From: Sphingobacteriaceae bacterium
Lineage (GTDB): Bacteria > Bacteroidota > Bacteroidia > B-17B0 > Aurantibacillaceae
DNA: 64,000 nucleotides
Direction of reading: 5' to 3'
Assembly: GCA_016705695.1 (NCBI GenBank)
Contig: JADJLA010000001.1
Coordinates: forward strand, 186,001-250,000
The notes below the pieces were generated by a model. It had not been told where the DNA came from and did no database searches. It was given only the letters and a program-made list of their open reading frames with translations. How positions within the stretch are numbered: the stretch's first letter is position 1; every line of letters starts with the position of its first letter. The position numbers were made by a program, and so were the translations under genes. Shown one piece after another: positions 63,149 to 64,000 of the stretch.

Positions 63149-63520
63149 ATGAAAAATAGAAATGGGATGTTGATGTTAACAGTAGCCTTCTCGCTTATAC
63201 TGTTAAGCAATTGCCAATCTCAAACAAATAATAAACAAGAAGTTGAACCACAAAAAAATGAAATCATGAAAAATAAAGAAATAATTGTTGATGTTAGAAG
63301 TCCCGAAGAGTGGGAGTTCGACGGACATGCAGATTGTTCTGTAAACTATCCATTAGACGAGATCCAGGATAAAGTAGAGGATCTCAAAAAGTACGATCAC
63401 ATTGTATTGGTTTGCCGTAGTGGTAACCGTGCAGGTGTGGCCAAAAGGATCCTTGAACAAGCTGGCTTGAAGAATGTCGAGAACAAGGGCCCTTGGCAGA
63501 ATGCCGTTTGCCCGAACTAA
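63149..63520 (+). CDS. Rhodanese-like lipoprotein
   Basis: The 123-aa protein has a lipobox (LILLSNC, Cys22) and then a single rhodanese domain (EIIVDVRSPEEWEFDGH, HIVLVCRSGNRAGVAKRIL) with the catalytic Cys and CRSGNR loop. It follows the MBL-rhodanese gene after 5 bp, so it is cotranscribed, but it is sent to the periplasm or outer membrane. An internal Met (MKNKEIIVDV) could start a cytoplasmic form, which I consider less likely. Confidence 0.9.
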   Translation: MKNRNGMLMLTVAFSLILLSNCQSQTNNKQEVEPQKNEIMKNKEIIVDVRSPEEWEFDGHADCSVNYPLDEIQDKVEDLKKYDHIVLVCRSGNRAGVAKRILEQAGLKNVENKGPWQNAVCPN

Positions 63521-63535
63521 TAATTTAACAGTATC

Positions 63536-63575
63536 AAGCGCAGTGTAACAAATGTTACGCTGCGCTTTTTGTTTA
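63536..63575 (+). terminator. Terminator hairpin that also contains a Crp/Fnr-type site
   Basis: AGCGCAGTGTAAC pairs (one wobble) with GTTACGCTGCGCT around AAAT, followed by T's, ending the rhodanese transcript. The top of the hairpin, GTAAC-AAAT-GTTAC, is the same palindrome as at 61615 and 61643, so one sequence may be both terminator and activator site for the next gene. Confidence 0.75.
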
Positions 63576-63588
63576 TTTACTATATTTA
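63544..63588 (+). promoter_or_regulatory. Promoter of the multicopper oxidase gene
   Basis: The site TGTAAC-AAAT-GTTACG has its centre at 63551.5, and a -7-like box TATATTTA starts at 63581, 29.5 bp on. The box ends only 4 bp before the ATG at 63593, so the mRNA would be nearly leaderless. Confidence 0.5.
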
Positions 63589-63592
63589 TCCT

Positions 63593-64000
63593 ATGAAAAG
63601 AACTATACTAACAGTATTAGGTTTATTCCTAATTTCAAACTCAGCTTTTTCTCAAACATTCTCAAATTCTTTAGCTATCCCGTCTACTTTAACGGGTACA
63701 AATATTAGTCTATCAATACATACAGGAACCATGGCTTTTTACCCGGGTTTTTCTACCAATAGTATTGGCTTTAACGCGTATAATTATTTAGGACCAACAT
63801 TGATCTTGAACAAAGGCGATTCGGTGCATATTAACGTAACTAATAATTTGATCGATACCACAACTATTCACTGGCACGGAATGCACGTTTCTCCTAAAAA
63901 TGATGGAGGACCTCATACAGTAATTCCGCCGGCAACAACGTGGACACCCAAATTTAAAGTGCGCGATGACGCGGCTATGTTTTGGTATCATTCGCATTTG
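63593..64000 (+). CDS. Multicopper oxidase, 3' truncated by window edge
   Basis: The first 136 residues are visible. A signal peptide (MKRTILTVLGLFLISNSAFSQ) precedes a cupredoxin domain with NYLGPTLILNKGDSVHINVTNNL, the copper ligands TTIHWHGMHV (HxH) and FWYHSHL (HxH) at the window end. These are the first two histidine motifs of a three-domain multicopper oxidase (laccase, CueO or bilirubin-oxidase type). It is probably periplasmic and involved in copper or metal tolerance, but the C-terminal copper motifs lie outside the window. Confidence 0.94.
   Translation, partial: MKRTILTVLGLFLISNSAFSQTFSNSLAIPSTLTGTNISLSIHTGTMAFYPGFSTNSIGFNAYNYLGPTLILNKGDSVHINVTNNLIDTTTIHWHGMHVSPKNDGGPHTVIPPATTWTPKFKVRDDAAMFWYHSHL

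Overview
This 64 kb window is AT-rich bacterial chromosome from a member of the phylum Bacteroidota. The evidence is several very large secreted proteins ending in the gliding-motility-associated (type B) or type A C-terminal signals of the type IX secretion system (T9SS), the Bacteroidota-specific neighbourhood rpmB-rpmG-DUF4295-ftsY, promoters of the Bacteroidota kind (a TAnnTTTG -7 box), and intergenic palindromes of a style common in this phylum. I cannot name genus or species from the sequence alone.

Layout. 1-3.2 kb: 3' part of a giant T9SS type B protein. 3.3-11.4 kb: housekeeping genes (thyA, frr, a T9SS type A protein, ftsY, DUF4295, rpmG, rpmB, ribD, ffh, a small lipoprotein, folD). 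11.4-11.8 kb: a gene-free block of nested palindromes. 11.8-17.9 kb: a seven-gene leftward operon that starts with CDP-glucose synthesis and 4,6-dehydration, continues with epimerase, C-methyltransferase, reductase and O-methyltransferase homologues, and ends with a glycosyltransferase; it probably makes a branched or methylated 6-deoxy sugar for a surface glycan. 18.2-21.8 kb: a rightward lipid-linked glycosylation set (GT2, epimerase, GT39). 21.8-25.0 kb: chagasin-like lipoprotein, VWA membrane protein, fabG. 25.2-39.8 kb: four paralogous T9SS type B proteins sharing a stalk and anchor but carrying two kinds of N-terminal head; the second has a one-base frameshift just before its sorting domain. 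39.9-45.1 kb: mutS, a PagL-like protein and a frameshifted YCF48-like lipoprotein. 45.2-45.7 kb: tRNA-Gly, two 97-bp tRNA-Leu-derived repeats and tRNA-Leu. 45.9-51.4 kb: an ArsR-controlled arsenic/thiol operon. 51.6-59.3 kb: a (frameshifted) TetR regulator with a tripartite RND efflux operon. 59.6-60.5 kb: two related lipoproteins with a collagen-like stretch. 60.8-64.0 kb: a sulfur/metal module (TauE/SafE exporter, MBL-rhodanese fusion, rhodanese lipoprotein, start of a multicopper oxidase).

The most interesting signals are non-coding. Three promoters in the last module each carry a TGTAAC-N4-GTTACA-type site whose centre lies exactly 29.5 bp upstream of the start of the -7 box, which suggests one Crp/Fnr-type regulon covering the exporter, the persulfide-type enzyme and the oxidase. 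Three long imperfect hairpins (around 18.1, 24.2 and 42.7 kb) have different outer arms but the same architecture and the same loop motifs (CGAGG and CGAAG), and they sit flush against gene ends. The tandem 97-bp tRNA-Leu-derived units keep an anticodon-like stem-loop but have no T arm. Two ArsR-type operators share the spacing TTCGT-N6-ACGAA.

Three genes carry single-base frame disruptions (around 32,470; 44,446; 52,175). At least two are in homopolymer runs, so assembly error must be excluded before calling them pseudogenes.
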